From Streptomyces sp. NBC_00259 (GTDB taxonomy: Bacteria > Actinomycetota > Actinomycetes > Streptomycetales > Streptomycetaceae): DNA of 64,000 nt. The notes beneath the pieces are model-generated. The model saw only the letters and a list, made by a program, of their open reading frames with translations, did no database searches and had not been told where the DNA came from. The stretch spans positions 5,335,501 through 5,399,500 of the forward strand of contig NZ_CP108080.1 of NCBI RefSeq assembly GCF_036181745.1, given 5' to 3'. A program made the translations under genes and the position numbers. Below are positions 43,103 through 51,802 of the stretch, piece by piece (the first letter of the stretch is position 1; every line of letters begins with the position of its first letter).

Positions 43103-43651
43103 GTGATCGCCAACTTCGTTCAGCTGGCGGCCGGGGAGGAGCAGAGCCCGCTCGTTCCTCCGGGTCCCGAGCTGCTCATCGGCGCCATCGCCTTCGCCAT
43201 CGTCTTCTTCTTCCTGGCCAAGAAGCTCCTCCCGAACATCAACAAGGTTCTGGAAGAGCGCCGCGAGGCCATCGAAGGTGGGATGGAGAAGGCCGAGGCG
43301 GCCAAGGTCGAGGCCCAGAGCGTGCTGGAGCAGTACCGCGCTCAGCTCGCCGAGGCCCGCCACGAGGCCGCACGGCTGCGCCAGGAGGCCACGGAGCAGG
43401 GCGCCGCGATCATCGCTGAGATGCGCGCGGAGGGTCAGCGGCAGCGCGAGGAGATCGTCGCCGCCGGTCACGCCCAGATCGAGGCCGACCGCAAGGCCGC
43501 GGCGTCCGCGCTGCGCCAGGACGTGGGCAAGCTCGCCACCGACCTGGCCGGCAAGCTGGTCGGTGAGTCGCTCGACGACCACGCCCGCCAGAGCCGCACC
43601 ATCGACCGGTTCCTCGACGAGCTCGAGGAGAAGGCCGAGGCTGCCCGATGA
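43103..43651 (+). CDS. atpF: ATP synthase Fo subunit b
   Basis: A 182-residue stator subunit: one N-terminal membrane helix (ELLIGAIAFAIVFFFLAKKLL, with 20-45 region) then a long charged coiled coil to the end. GTG at 43103; an overlapping ATG is followed at once by a stop. Its TGA overlaps the atpH ATG. Confidence 0.95.
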   Translation: MIANFVQLAAGEEQSPLVPPGPELLIGAIAFAIVFFFLAKKLLPNINKVLEERREAIEGGMEKAEAAKVEAQSVLEQYRAQLAEARHEAARLRQEATEQGAAIIAEMRAEGQRQREEIVAAGHAQIEADRKAAASALRQDVGKLATDLAGKLVGESLDDHARQSRTIDRFLDELEEKAEAAR

Positions 43652-44463
43652 ACGGAGCGAGCCGCGAGGCACTGGCTTCCGCACGTGAGCGTCTCGACGC
43701 GCTGACCGACAACACGTCGGTCGACGCGGCGAAGCTCGCCGAGGAGCTGGCCGCCGTTACCGCGCTGCTCGACCGCGAGGTGTCGCTGCGTCGGGTCCTG
43801 ACCGACCCGGCGCAGGCCGGTGAGGCCAAGGCCGAGCTCGCCGCGCGACTGCTGAGCGGTCAGGTGGGCGGCGAGACCGTCGACCTGGTCTCCGGCATGG
43901 TGCGTTCCCGCTGGTCGCAGTCGCGTGACCTGGTGGACTCGGTCGAGGAGCTGGCGGCCACCGCCGACCTCACCGCCGCCCAGCGGGCCGGTGCACTGGA
44001 CAACGTGGAGGACGAGCTGTTCCGGTTCGGCCGGATCGTCGCCTCCAGCACCGAGCTGCGTGCCGCGCTGACCGACCGGACCGCGAAGGTCTCCGCCAAG
44101 GGCGAGCTGCTCCGCAGCCTGCTCGGAGGCAAGGCCAACCCGGTCACCGAGCGTCTTGTGGTCCGTCTTGTGACCGCGCCCCGGGGACGTAGCCTGGAAG
44201 CGGGCCTCGAGTCCCTTTCCAAGCTCGCCGCGGCGCGCCGGAACCGGACGGTCGCCGTGGTCACCACGGCGGTGCCGCTGAGCGACCAGCAGAAGCAGCG
44301 TCTCGGAGCCGTACTGGCGAAGCTGTACGGCCGTGAGATGCACCTGAACCTGGACGTGGACCCCGAGGTCCTCGGCGGGATCTCGGTGCTGGTCGGCGAC
44401 GAGCAGATCGACGGGACGATCGCGGACCGGATCGCCGAGGCGAACCGCCGCATCGCCGGCTGA
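43648..44463 (+). CDS. atpH: ATP synthase F1 subunit delta
   Basis: A 271-residue OSCP/delta subunit connecting the stator b dimer to the alpha3beta3 head. It is longer than the roughly 180-residue E. coli subunit because of an N-terminal extension typical of actinobacteria. C-terminal family phrase REMHLNLDVDPEVLGGISVLVGDEQIDGT. ATG at 43648 in an ATGA overlap with atpF. Confidence 0.95.
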   Translation: MNGASREALASARERLDALTDNTSVDAAKLAEELAAVTALLDREVSLRRVLTDPAQAGEAKAELAARLLSGQVGGETVDLVSGMVRSRWSQSRDLVDSVEELAATADLTAAQRAGALDNVEDELFRFGRIVASSTELRAALTDRTAKVSAKGELLRSLLGGKANPVTERLVVRLVTAPRGRSLEAGLESLSKLAAARRNRTVAVVTTAVPLSDQQKQRLGAVLAKLYGREMHLNLDVDPEVLGGISVLVGDEQIDGTIADRIAEANRRIAG

Positions 44464-44522
44464 CAGGCCACCAACTCAACAAGCATGTGCTAGAGCGGCC
44501 CGGTTGGGCCGCAGAGGATTCC

Positions 44523-44545
44523 TGGGGGTCGCCCCCAGACCCCCA
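44523..44545. repeat. GGGGGTC...GACCCCC inverted repeat inside the atp operon
   Basis: TGGGGGTC at 44523-44530 and GACCCCCA at 44538-44545 flank CGCCCCCA-type sequence that could also pair with the first G run. Elements of this appearance recur in Streptomyces intergenic regions. It lies in the 123-bp atpH-atpA gap. Confidence 0.6.
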
Positions 44546-44586
44546 AAGTGAAACTTCGGGCCCAACAAGGAGAGCAGGGAACCCAG

Positions 44587-46185
44587 ATGGCGGAGCTCAC
44601 GATCCGGCCGGAGGAGATCCGGGACGCGCTGGAGACCTTCGTCCAGTCGTACAAGCCGGACGCGGCCTCGCGCGAGGAGGTCGGCACGGTCAGCCTTGCC
44701 GGCGACGGCATCGCGAAGGTGGAGGGTCTTCCCTCGACCATGGCCAACGAGCTGCTGAAGTTCGAGGACGGCACCCTCGGCCTCGCCCTCAACCTCGAGG
44801 AGCGCGAGATCGGTGCCATCGTCCTCGGTGAGTTCAGCGGCATCGAGGAGGGCCAGCCGGTCCAGCGCACGGGCGAGGTCCTGTCCGTCGCCGTCGGCGA
44901 GGGCTACCTCGGTCGCGTTGTCGACCCGCTCGGCAACCCGATCGACGGCCTTGGCGAGATCGAGACCTCGGGCCGCCGCGCCCTTGAGCTGCAGGCCCCC
45001 ACGGTCATGCAGCGCAAGTCGGTGCACGAGCCGATGGAGACGGGCTACAAGGCCGTCGACGCGATGACCCCGGTCGGCCGTGGCCAGCGTCAGCTGATCA
45101 TCGGTGACCGTCAGACCGGCAAGACCGCGCTGTGCATCGACACGATCATCAACCAGCGCGAGAACTGGCGCTCGGGCGACGTGAACAAGCAGGTCCGCTG
45201 CATCTACGTCGCCATCGGCCAGAAGGGCTCCACCATCGCGTCCGTGCGCGGCGCGCTGGAGGAGGCCGGCGCCCTCGAGTACACGACGATCGTCGCCGCC
45301 CCGGCGTCCGACCCGGCCGGCTTCAAGTACCTCGCGCCGTACACCGGTTCGGCCATCGGTCAGCAGTGGATGTACGAGGGCAAGCACGTCCTCATCATCT
45401 TCGACGACCTGTCGAAGCAGGCCGACGCCTACCGCGCCGTGTCGCTGCTCCTGCGCCGCCCGCCGGGCCGTGAGGCCTACCCGGGTGACGTCTTCTACCT
45501 GCACTCCCGTCTGCTGGAGCGCTGCGCCAAGCTCTCCGACGACATGGGTGCCGGCTCGATGACCGGTCTGCCGATCGTCGAGACCAAGGCGAACGACGTC
45601 TCGGCGTTCATCCCGACCAACGTCATCTCCATCACCGACGGCCAGTGCTTCCTGGAGTCCGACCTGTTCAACGCCGGTCAGCGTCCGGCCCTGAACGTCG
45701 GTATCTCGGTCTCCCGAGTCGGTGGCTCCGCCCAGCACAAGGCGATGAAGCAGGTGTCCGGCCGACTCCGTGTCGACCTGGCCCAGTTCCGTGAGCTGGA
45801 GGCCTTCGCCGCCTTCGGTTCCGACCTGGACGCCGCTTCGAAGTCCGCCCTGGAGCGCGGCAAGCGCATGGTCGAGCTGCTGAAGCAGGCCCAGTACGCG
45901 CCGTACTCGACCGAGAACCAGGTCGTCTCCATCTGGGCCGGCACCACCGGCAAGATGGACGACGTCCCGGTCGAGGACATCCGCCGCTTCGAGGCAGAGC
46001 TCCTGGAGTTCCTGCACCGTGAGCACAAGGGGCTGATGACCTCCATCGCCGAGGGCGGCAAGATGTCGGACGACCTGCTCGAGAAGCTCGCGGAGCAGAT
46101 CGCGGCCTTCAAGAAGCAGTTCGAGACCTCCGACGGCAAGCTGCTCGGCGAGGACGCTCCGGCGACCGTCAACGCCTCGAAGTGA
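44587..46185 (+). CDS. atpA: ATP synthase F1 subunit alpha
   Basis: A 532-residue non-catalytic nucleotide-binding subunit. P-loop GDRQTGKTALCIDT near residue 176; the signature PAINVGxSVSRVGGSAQ appears as PALNVGISVSRVGGSAQ near 370. ATG at 44587; AAGGAGAG lies a little farther upstream than usual, with GGGAA nearer. The C-terminal tail EDAPATVNASK is a short extension. Confidence 0.97.
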   Translation: MAELTIRPEEIRDALETFVQSYKPDAASREEVGTVSLAGDGIAKVEGLPSTMANELLKFEDGTLGLALNLEEREIGAIVLGEFSGIEEGQPVQRTGEVLSVAVGEGYLGRVVDPLGNPIDGLGEIETSGRRALELQAPTVMQRKSVHEPMETGYKAVDAMTPVGRGQRQLIIGDRQTGKTALCIDTIINQRENWRSGDVNKQVRCIYVAIGQKGSTIASVRGALEEAGALEYTTIVAAPASDPAGFKYLAPYTGSAIGQQWMYEGKHVLIIFDDLSKQADAYRAVSLLLRRPPGREAYPGDVFYLHSRLLERCAKLSDDMGAGSMTGLPIVETKANDVSAFIPTNVISITDGQCFLESDLFNAGQRPALNVGISVSRVGGSAQHKAMKQVSGRLRVDLAQFRELEAFAAFGSDLDAASKSALERGKRMVELLKQAQYAPYSTENQVVSIWAGTTGKMDDVPVEDIRRFEAELLEFLHREHKGLMTSIAEGGKMSDDLLEKLAEQIAAFKKQFETSDGKLLGEDAPATVNASK

Positions 46186-46205
46186 CGACGGAAGGGACCT
46201 GACTC

Positions 46206-47129
46206 ATGGGAGCCCAGCTCCGGGTCTACAAGCGTCGTATCAAGTCGGTCACCGCGACGAAGAAGATCACCAAGGCGATGGAGATGATCTCCGCCTCGCG
46301 CATCGTCAAGGCACAGCGCAAGGTGGCCGCCTCCACGCCGTACGCGACCGAGCTGACCCGCGCGGTCACGGCGGTGGCGACCGGATCGAACACCAAGCAC
46401 CCGCTGACCACGGAGGCGGACGCTCCGAGCCGCGCCGCGGTACTGCTCCTCACGAGCGACCGCGGTCTGGCCGGCGGCTACTCCTCCAACGCCATCAAGT
46501 CGGCCGCCCGGCTCACCGAGCGGCTCCGTGGCGAGGGCAAGGAGGTCGACACCTACATCGTCGGCCGCAAGGGTGTGGCCTACTACGGCTTCCGTGAGCT
46601 GAAGATCGCGGACTCGTGGACGGGCTTCACCGACAATCCGTCGTACGCCAACGCCAAGACGGTCGCGGAACCGCTGATCGAGGCGATCGAGAAGGAGACG
46701 GCAGAGGGCGGCGTGGACGAGCTCCACATCGTCTTCACCGAGTTCGTCTCGATGCTGACGCAGTCGCCGGTGGACAACCGGCTGCTGCCGCTCAGCCTCG
46801 CCGAGACCAAGGCCGCGGCCGAGAGCGGCACGAAGGACGAACTGCTTCCGCTGTTCGACTTCGAGCCGTCGGCCGAGGACGTCCTCGACGCACTGCTTCC
46901 GCGGTACGTCGAGAGCCGCATCTACAACGCCCTGCTTCAGGCCGCCGCTTCCGAGCACGCGGCCCGGCGCAAGGCGATGAAGTCGGCGACCGACAACGCG
47001 GGTGACCTGATCAACACGTACACCCGACTTGCCAACGCGGCCCGCCAGGCCGAAATCACCCAGGAAATCAGCGAGATCGTCGGAGGCGCGAGCGCCCTGG
47101 CCGACGCGACCGCGGGGAGTGACTACTAA
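46206..47129 (+). CDS. atpG: ATP synthase F1 subunit gamma
   Basis: A 307-residue rotor subunit: N-terminal GAQLRVYKRRIKSVTATKKITKAMEMISASRI and C-terminal ARRKAMKSATDNAGDLI...QAEITQEISEIVGGASAL are the two long coiled-coil helices. ATG at 46206 after GAAGGGA. Its last base is shared with the atpD start. Confidence 0.97.
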   Translation: MGAQLRVYKRRIKSVTATKKITKAMEMISASRIVKAQRKVAASTPYATELTRAVTAVATGSNTKHPLTTEADAPSRAAVLLLTSDRGLAGGYSSNAIKSAARLTERLRGEGKEVDTYIVGRKGVAYYGFRELKIADSWTGFTDNPSYANAKTVAEPLIEAIEKETAEGGVDELHIVFTEFVSMLTQSPVDNRLLPLSLAETKAAAESGTKDELLPLFDFEPSAEDVLDALLPRYVESRIYNALLQAAASEHAARRKAMKSATDNAGDLINTYTRLANAARQAEITQEISEIVGGASALADATAGSDY

Positions 47130-48571
47130 TGACCACCACTGTTGAGACGGCCACGGCGACGGGCCGCGTCGCGCGGGTCATCGGCCCGGTCGTCGACGTG
47201 GAGTTCCCCGTCGACGCGATGCCGGAGATCTACAACGCGCTGAAGGTCGACGTGCCGGACCCGGCCGACCCGGGCACCACGAAGACCCTGACCCTCGAGG
47301 TCGCCCAGCACCTCGGCGAGGGCGTGGTGCGTACGATCTCGATGCAGCCCACCGACGGTCTGGTCCGCCAGGCCCCGGTGACCAACACCGGCAAGGGCAT
47401 CACCGTCCCCGTCGGCGACTTCACCAAGGGCAAGGTGTTCAACACCCTCGGTGAGGTGCTGAACGAGCCGGAGGCCAACGGCCAGGAGACCGAGCGCTGG
47501 GCGATCCACCGCAAGGCCCCGAAGTTCGAGGACCTCGAGTCGAAGACCGAGATGTTCGAGACCGGCCTGAAGGTCGTCGACCTTCTCACCCCGTACGTCA
47601 AGGGTGGAAAGATCGGTCTGTTCGGTGGCGCGGGTGTGGGCAAGACCGTCCTCATCCAGGAAATGATCATGCGTGTGGCCAAGCTGCACGAGGGTGTTTC
47701 CGTGTTCGCCGGTGTCGGTGAGCGCACCCGTGAGGGCAACGACCTCATCGCGGAGATGGAAGAGTCCGGCGTTCTGGACAAGACCGCGCTGGTCTTCGGC
47801 CAGATGGACGAGCCCCCGGGCACCCGTCTGCGCGTGGCCCTGGCCGGTCTGACCATGGCGGAGTACTTCCGCGATGTGCAGAAGCAGGACGTGCTGTTCT
47901 TCATCGACAACATCTTCCGCTTCACCCAGGCCGGTTCCGAGGTGTCCACCCTGCTCGGCCGTATGCCGTCCGCGGTGGGTTACCAGCCGAACCTGGCGGA
48001 CGAGATGGGCCTCCTGCAGGAGCGCATCACCTCGACCCGTGGTCACTCGATCACCTCGATGCAGGCGATCTACGTCCCCGCGGACGACCTGACCGACCCG
48101 GCGCCGGCCACCACCTTCGCCCACCTCGACGCGACGACGGTTCTGTCCCGTCCGATCTCCGAGAAGGGCATCTACCCCGCGGTGGACCCGCTGGACTCCA
48201 CGTCCCGCATCCTGGACCCGCGCTACATCTCGCAGGACCACTACAGCGCGGCCATGCGCGTCAAGGGAATCCTGCAGAAGTACAAGGACCTCCAGGACAT
48301 CATCGCGATCCTCGGTATCGACGAGCTGGGCGAGGAGGACAAGCTCGTTGTCCACCGTGCCCGTCGTGTCGAGCGCTTCCTGTCCCAGAACACCCACGCG
48401 GCGAAGCAGTTCACCGGTGTGGACGGTTCGGACGTGCCGCTGGACGAGTCGATCTCCGCGTTCAACGCGATCTGCGACGGTGAGTACGACCACTTCCCGG
48501 AGCAGGCGTTCTTCATGTGCGGTGGCCTCGAGGACCTCAAGGCCAACGCCAAGGAGCTCGGCGTCTCCTGA
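47129..48571 (+). CDS. atpD: ATP synthase F1 subunit beta
   Basis: A 480-residue catalytic subunit. P-loop GLFGGAGVGKTVLIQE near residue 167, DELSEED-like region DELGEEDKLVVHRARRVERFLSQ near 397, and the ATP synthase signature in the SAVGYQPNLADEMG region. ATG overlaps the atpG TAA by one base. Confidence 0.98.
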   Translation: MTTTVETATATGRVARVIGPVVDVEFPVDAMPEIYNALKVDVPDPADPGTTKTLTLEVAQHLGEGVVRTISMQPTDGLVRQAPVTNTGKGITVPVGDFTKGKVFNTLGEVLNEPEANGQETERWAIHRKAPKFEDLESKTEMFETGLKVVDLLTPYVKGGKIGLFGGAGVGKTVLIQEMIMRVAKLHEGVSVFAGVGERTREGNDLIAEMEESGVLDKTALVFGQMDEPPGTRLRVALAGLTMAEYFRDVQKQDVLFFIDNIFRFTQAGSEVSTLLGRMPSAVGYQPNLADEMGLLQERITSTRGHSITSMQAIYVPADDLTDPAPATTFAHLDATTVLSRPISEKGIYPAVDPLDSTSRILDPRYISQDHYSAAMRVKGILQKYKDLQDIIAILGIDELGEEDKLVVHRARRVERFLSQNTHAAKQFTGVDGSDVPLDESISAFNAICDGEYDHFPEQAFFMCGGLEDLKANAKELGVS

Positions 48572-48694
48572 GTCCCGGGACTCGTAGAGGGGGGCGGGGT
48601 CCCTCCCGTCCCCCTCTTCACGCCCTCCCCGGGACCCCCCGGGGGTGAGCCCCGGCGCTTGTGCGTCCGGAGCACTACTAGACTTATGACCCAA

Positions 48695-48716
48695 CACCCG
48701 GCATGACCGCCGGGTG
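48695..48716 (+). promoter_or_regulatory. Hairpin just upstream of the atpC ribosome site
   Basis: CACCCGGC (48695-48702) pairs exactly with GCCGGGTG (48709-48716) across a 6-base loop, ending seven bases before GAGGAG. A TAGACT hexamer lies at 48679-48684. The element may tune epsilon expression or mark an internal transcript end; not proven. Confidence 0.45.
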
Positions 48717-48735
48717 GTGACCCGAGGAGCCACCC

Positions 48736-49107
48736 TTGGCTGCTGAGCTGCACGTCGAGCTGGTCGCCGCCGACCGCCAGGTCTGGTCCGGCGAGGCCAC
48801 CCTGGTCGTGGCGCGCACCACGTCCGGCGACATCGGCGTCATGCCCGGTCACCAGCCGCTGCTCGGTGTGCTGGAGTCGGGCCCGGTGACCATTCGTACG
48901 AGCGAGGGAACGGTCGTCGCCGCTGTGCACGGCGGCTTCATCTCGTTCGCCGACGACAAGCTGTCGCTGCTGGCGGAGATCGCCGAGCTGGCGGACGAGA
49001 TCGACGCCCAGCGCGCCGAGCGTGCGCTGGAGCGCGCCAAGGCCGACGACGACGCCGTCGCCGCGCGGCGCGCCGACGTCCGGCTGCGCGCGGTGGCGGT
49101 GCACTGA
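48736..49107 (+). CDS. atpC: ATP synthase F1 subunit epsilon
   Basis: A 123-residue subunit: N-terminal beta-sandwich (LHVELVAADRQVWSGEATLVVARTTSG..., then GVMPGHQPLL-like DIGVMPGHQPLLGVL) and C-terminal helices (RAERALERAKADDDAVAARRADVRL) that can inhibit ATP hydrolysis. Start TTG at 48736 after GAGGAG. It is separated from atpD by 164 bp, unusually far for this operon. Confidence 0.96.
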   Translation: MAAELHVELVAADRQVWSGEATLVVARTTSGDIGVMPGHQPLLGVLESGPVTIRTSEGTVVAAVHGGFISFADDKLSLLAEIAELADEIDAQRAERALERAKADDDAVAARRADVRLRAVAVH

Positions 49108-49131
49108 TCGCACCCCCGCCGATGAACCACA

Positions 49132-49179
49132 CTCAGCCGCGGCCCGGGCTGGACTTCTCCAGACCGGGTCGCGGCTGAG
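49132..49179 (+). terminator. Terminator of the ATP synthase operon
   Basis: CTCAGCCGCG at 49132 pairs with CGCGGCTGAG ending at 49179; further inner pairing CTGGA/TCCAG closes around CTTC. It starts 25 bases after the atpC stop. Confidence 0.85.
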
Positions 49180-49241
49180 GCGATGCAGGTGCAGATGCAG
49201 GTTGTATTCCGCTACGGGACGAAGCGAGGAGGTCGGTGGAG

Positions 49242-49688
49242 ATGTTCCTCGCTCTGCTTGTGAGCGGACTGGTCGTCGCACTGGTGGTGATCGGGCTCTT
49301 CGTCTTCGGCCTGCGCCGCAGGCTGATCCAGCGCTCGGGCGGCACCTTCGACTGCAGCCTGCGCTGGAACGTGCCGGAGGAGAGCGATCACTCCGGCAAG
49401 GGCTGGGTGTACGGGGTGGCCCGCTACAACGGCGACCGGGTCGAGTGGTTTCGCGTCTTCTCCTACGCGCCCCGACCGCGCCGCGCCCTGGAGCGCTCGT
49501 CGATCGAGGTCCTCTCCCGTCGTACGCCGGAGGGCGAGGAGGAGCTCGCGCTGCTGTCGGACGCGATCGTGCTGGGCTGTCTCCACCGGGAGACGCGCCT
49601 CGAGCTGGCGATGAGCGAGGACGCGCTGACCGGCTTCCTCGCCTGGCTGGAGGCGGCGCCTCCCGGCCAGAGAGTGAATGTGGCCTAG
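49242..49688 (+). CDS. DUF2550-family membrane protein
   Basis: A 148-residue protein with one N-terminal transmembrane helix (FLALLVSGLVVALVVIGLFVFG) followed by a soluble PH-like domain (GGTFDCSLRWN, GKGWVYGVARYNGDRVEWFRVFSYAPRPRR). It is regularly found directly after atpC in actinobacteria; function unknown. ATG at 49242 is nine bases after AGGAGG; a GTG at 49236 is too close. It follows the operon terminator, so may be transcribed separately. Confidence 0.85.
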   Translation: MFLALLVSGLVVALVVIGLFVFGLRRRLIQRSGGTFDCSLRWNVPEESDHSGKGWVYGVARYNGDRVEWFRVFSYAPRPRRALERSSIEVLSRRTPEGEEELALLSDAIVLGCLHRETRLELAMSEDALTGFLAWLEAAPPGQRVNVA

Positions 49689-49794
49689 CCGGCGCAGAGC
49701 ATGAAGCGGGCGCGGAGTACGAACTGGCCGCAGAGCATGAAGCGGGGGCGGTGCGTGATGCACCGCCCCCGCTGCCGTACCCGGCCGAAGGGTG

Positions 49795-51645
49795 TTATCC
49801 CAGGCCGCTGTTGATCGCGCTCACCAGTTCACCGTTCGTGGTGTCACCGCTGAACTCCCAGAAGAAGGCGCCTCCCAGGCTCTGGTTCTTGGCCCAGCTC
49901 ATCTTTCCGCCGATCGTCGCCGGCGTGTCGTAGCTCCACCAGTTGCTGCCGCACTTGGCGTAGGCGGTGCCGGCGATGGTGCCGGTGGACGGGCAGGACG
50001 TCTTGAGGACCTTGTAGTCCTCGATGCCCTGCTCGTACGTGCCCGGGGCGGGACCGGTGGCCGATCCGCCCGGTGCCGCCTGGGTCACGCCCGTCCAGCC
50101 GCGGCCGTAGAAGCCGATGCCGAGCAGCAGTTTCGCCGCCGGCACGCCCTGGGCCTTGAGCTTGGCGATGGCGTCAGCGGAGGTGAAGCCCTGCTGCGGG
50201 ATGCCGGTGTACGAGGTCAGCGGCGAGTGCGGGGCGGTCGGACCGTCCGCGTCGAAGGCGCCGAAGAAGTCGTACGTCATGACGTTGAACCAGTCGGAGT
50301 GCTGCGAGGCGCCCGCGTAGTCGGTCTTCTCGATCTTGCCGCCGCTGCTCGCGTCGGCCGTGATCGCCGCGGTGACCAGGTTGTTCGGGCCGAACCTGGC
50401 GCGCATGGCCTGCATCATGTTCTTGAACGCGGCCGGGCCGCTGGTGTCACAGGACAGTCCGCACGCGTTCGGGTACTCCCAGTCCAGGTCGATCCCGTCG
50501 AAGACGTCCGCCCAGCGCGGGTCCTCGACCAGCTGGTAGCAGGACTCGGCGAAGGCGGTCGGGTTCTGGACGGCCTGCGGGAAGCCGCCGGACCAGGTCC
50601 AGCCGCCGAAGGACCAGAGCACCTTGATGTGCGGGTAGCGGGCCTTGAGCTTGCGCAGCTGGTTGAAGTTGCCGCGCAGCGGCTGGTCCCAGGTGTCGGC
50701 GACACCGTCGACCGACTGGTCCGCGGTGTAGGCCTTGTCGTAGTCGGCGTAGGAGTCACCGATGGTGCAGCGGCCGCCGGAGACATTGCCGAAGGCGTAG
50801 TTGATGTGCGTGATCTTCGACGCGGAACCGGAGGTCACCAGGTTCTTCACGTGGTAGTTGCGCTGGTAGACGCCCCAGTTGGTGAAGTAGCCCAGCTTGA
50901 CCTTGCCGCCGGGGCCGGGGTCCGGGTCACCGCCACCGGTGGTGCGCACCGCGCGGGCGCCGCTGACCGGGCCGGTCTGGTCGGCGGTGTCGCGGGCCTG
51001 GATCGTGTACGAGTAGTCCGTGCCCGCGGTCAGCCCGGTGTTGGTGTACGTCAGCCCGGTGACCGTGGCGACCCTCGTGCCGTCGCGCAGGACGTCGTAG
51101 TTCTTGATGCCCTTGTCGTCGGTGGCGGCGGTCCAGCTCAGCGTCACGGCGGTGTTGGTGATGCCGCTCGCGGACGGGGTGCCGGGGGCGGACGGCGGGT
51201 TGTCGCCGGGGACGGTGCCGCCGTCGCAGGAGCCGCCGTTGAGGCGGCAGTTGGAGGGCGAGCCGGGGCCGGCGCCGTTGAACCCGAAGGACACGGAGGC
51301 GCCGGGGGCGAGGGTGCCGTTCCAGCTCTTGTTCTTGGCGGTCCAGCGGGTGCCGGAGCTGGTGACGTCGGCGTCCCAGGCGGAGGTGACGGACGTACCG
51401 GAGGGGAAGTCCCACTCGACGGTCCAGGACGCGATCGAGGTGGTGCCGGTGTTCTTCACCGTCCACTTGCCCTCGAAGCCGCTGCCCCAGTCCTGGACCT
51501 TGGCGTACGTGGCGGTCGCGGAGGTGGCCGCCGCGGCGGGCGTGGCGAGGCCGACCATGGCGGCGAGGGGGAGCAGCAGGGCGGTGAGTCCCGCCGTCGC
51601 TCTGGATCTGAATCTGCTTCTGGTACGGGGGGTGCTCGTGCTCAA
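49795..51645 (-). CDS. Secreted GH18 chitinase with CBM2 and fibronectin type III domains
   Basis: A 616-residue extracellular enzyme hydrolysing chitin. Order: signal peptide to about residue 40 (LTALLLPLAAMVGLATPAAAA), CBM2 chitin/cellulose-binding domain (about 41-140, with YAKVQDWGSGFEGKWTV and a Cys pair), FnIII (about 150-235), Gly/Pro linker, GH18 catalytic domain (about 245-616). The active site DGIDLDWEYP near residue 410 contains the DxxDxDxE motif with catalytic Glu. The start is TTG at 51645 with GAGGAG upstream; the frame is open to 51753 but that region is the promoter. A well-formed promoter with the classic chitinase direct repeats precedes it, and a two-component system is adjacent on the same strand. 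Confidence 0.93.
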   Translation of the reverse strand: MSTSTPRTRSRFRSRATAGLTALLLPLAAMVGLATPAAAATSATATYAKVQDWGSGFEGKWTVKNTGTTSIASWTVEWDFPSGTSVTSAWDADVTSSGTRWTAKNKSWNGTLAPGASVSFGFNGAGPGSPSNCRLNGGSCDGGTVPGDNPPSAPGTPSASGITNTAVTLSWTAATDDKGIKNYDVLRDGTRVATVTGLTYTNTGLTAGTDYSYTIQARDTADQTGPVSGARAVRTTGGGDPDPGPGGKVKLGYFTNWGVYQRNYHVKNLVTSGSASKITHINYAFGNVSGGRCTIGDSYADYDKAYTADQSVDGVADTWDQPLRGNFNQLRKLKARYPHIKVLWSFGGWTWSGGFPQAVQNPTAFAESCYQLVEDPRWADVFDGIDLDWEYPNACGLSCDTSGPAAFKNMMQAMRARFGPNNLVTAAITADASSGGKIEKTDYAGASQHSDWFNVMTYDFFGAFDADGPTAPHSPLTSYTGIPQQGFTSADAIAKLKAQGVPAAKLLLGIGFYGRGWTGVTQAAPGGSATGPAPGTYEQGIEDYKVLKTSCPSTGTIAGTAYAKCGSNWWSYDTPATIGGKMSWAKNQSLGGAFFWEFSGDTTNGELVSAINSGLG

Positions 51646-51731
51646 GGGATGCTCCTCGAGTTCGCGGACGGACAAAAGGGGGGCCGGTCCGTGCAGCACT
51701 CCGCGGGGCTCACCACGGTGTGCGTGCGGTG

Positions 51732-51773
51732 AGATTAGGAAGGTCTGGACCAATCGTCAAGAGGTCCAGACCA
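51732..51773 (-). promoter_or_regulatory. Chitinase promoter with paired 12-bp direct repeats
   Basis: On the minus strand TTGACG (51760-51755), a 17-base spacer and TAATCT (51737-51732) form a near-consensus promoter. Two copies of TGGTCYRGACCT, at 51773-51762 and 51752-51741, flank and overlap the -35 with nine bases between. Such repeats are characteristic of Streptomyces chitinase promoters and mediate chitin induction and glucose repression; they also resemble the DasR site core TGGTCTAGACCA. Confidence 0.88.
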
Positions 51774-51802
51774 AAGTCGAAGGCCGGTGCGCCCCAGGTC
51801 CC

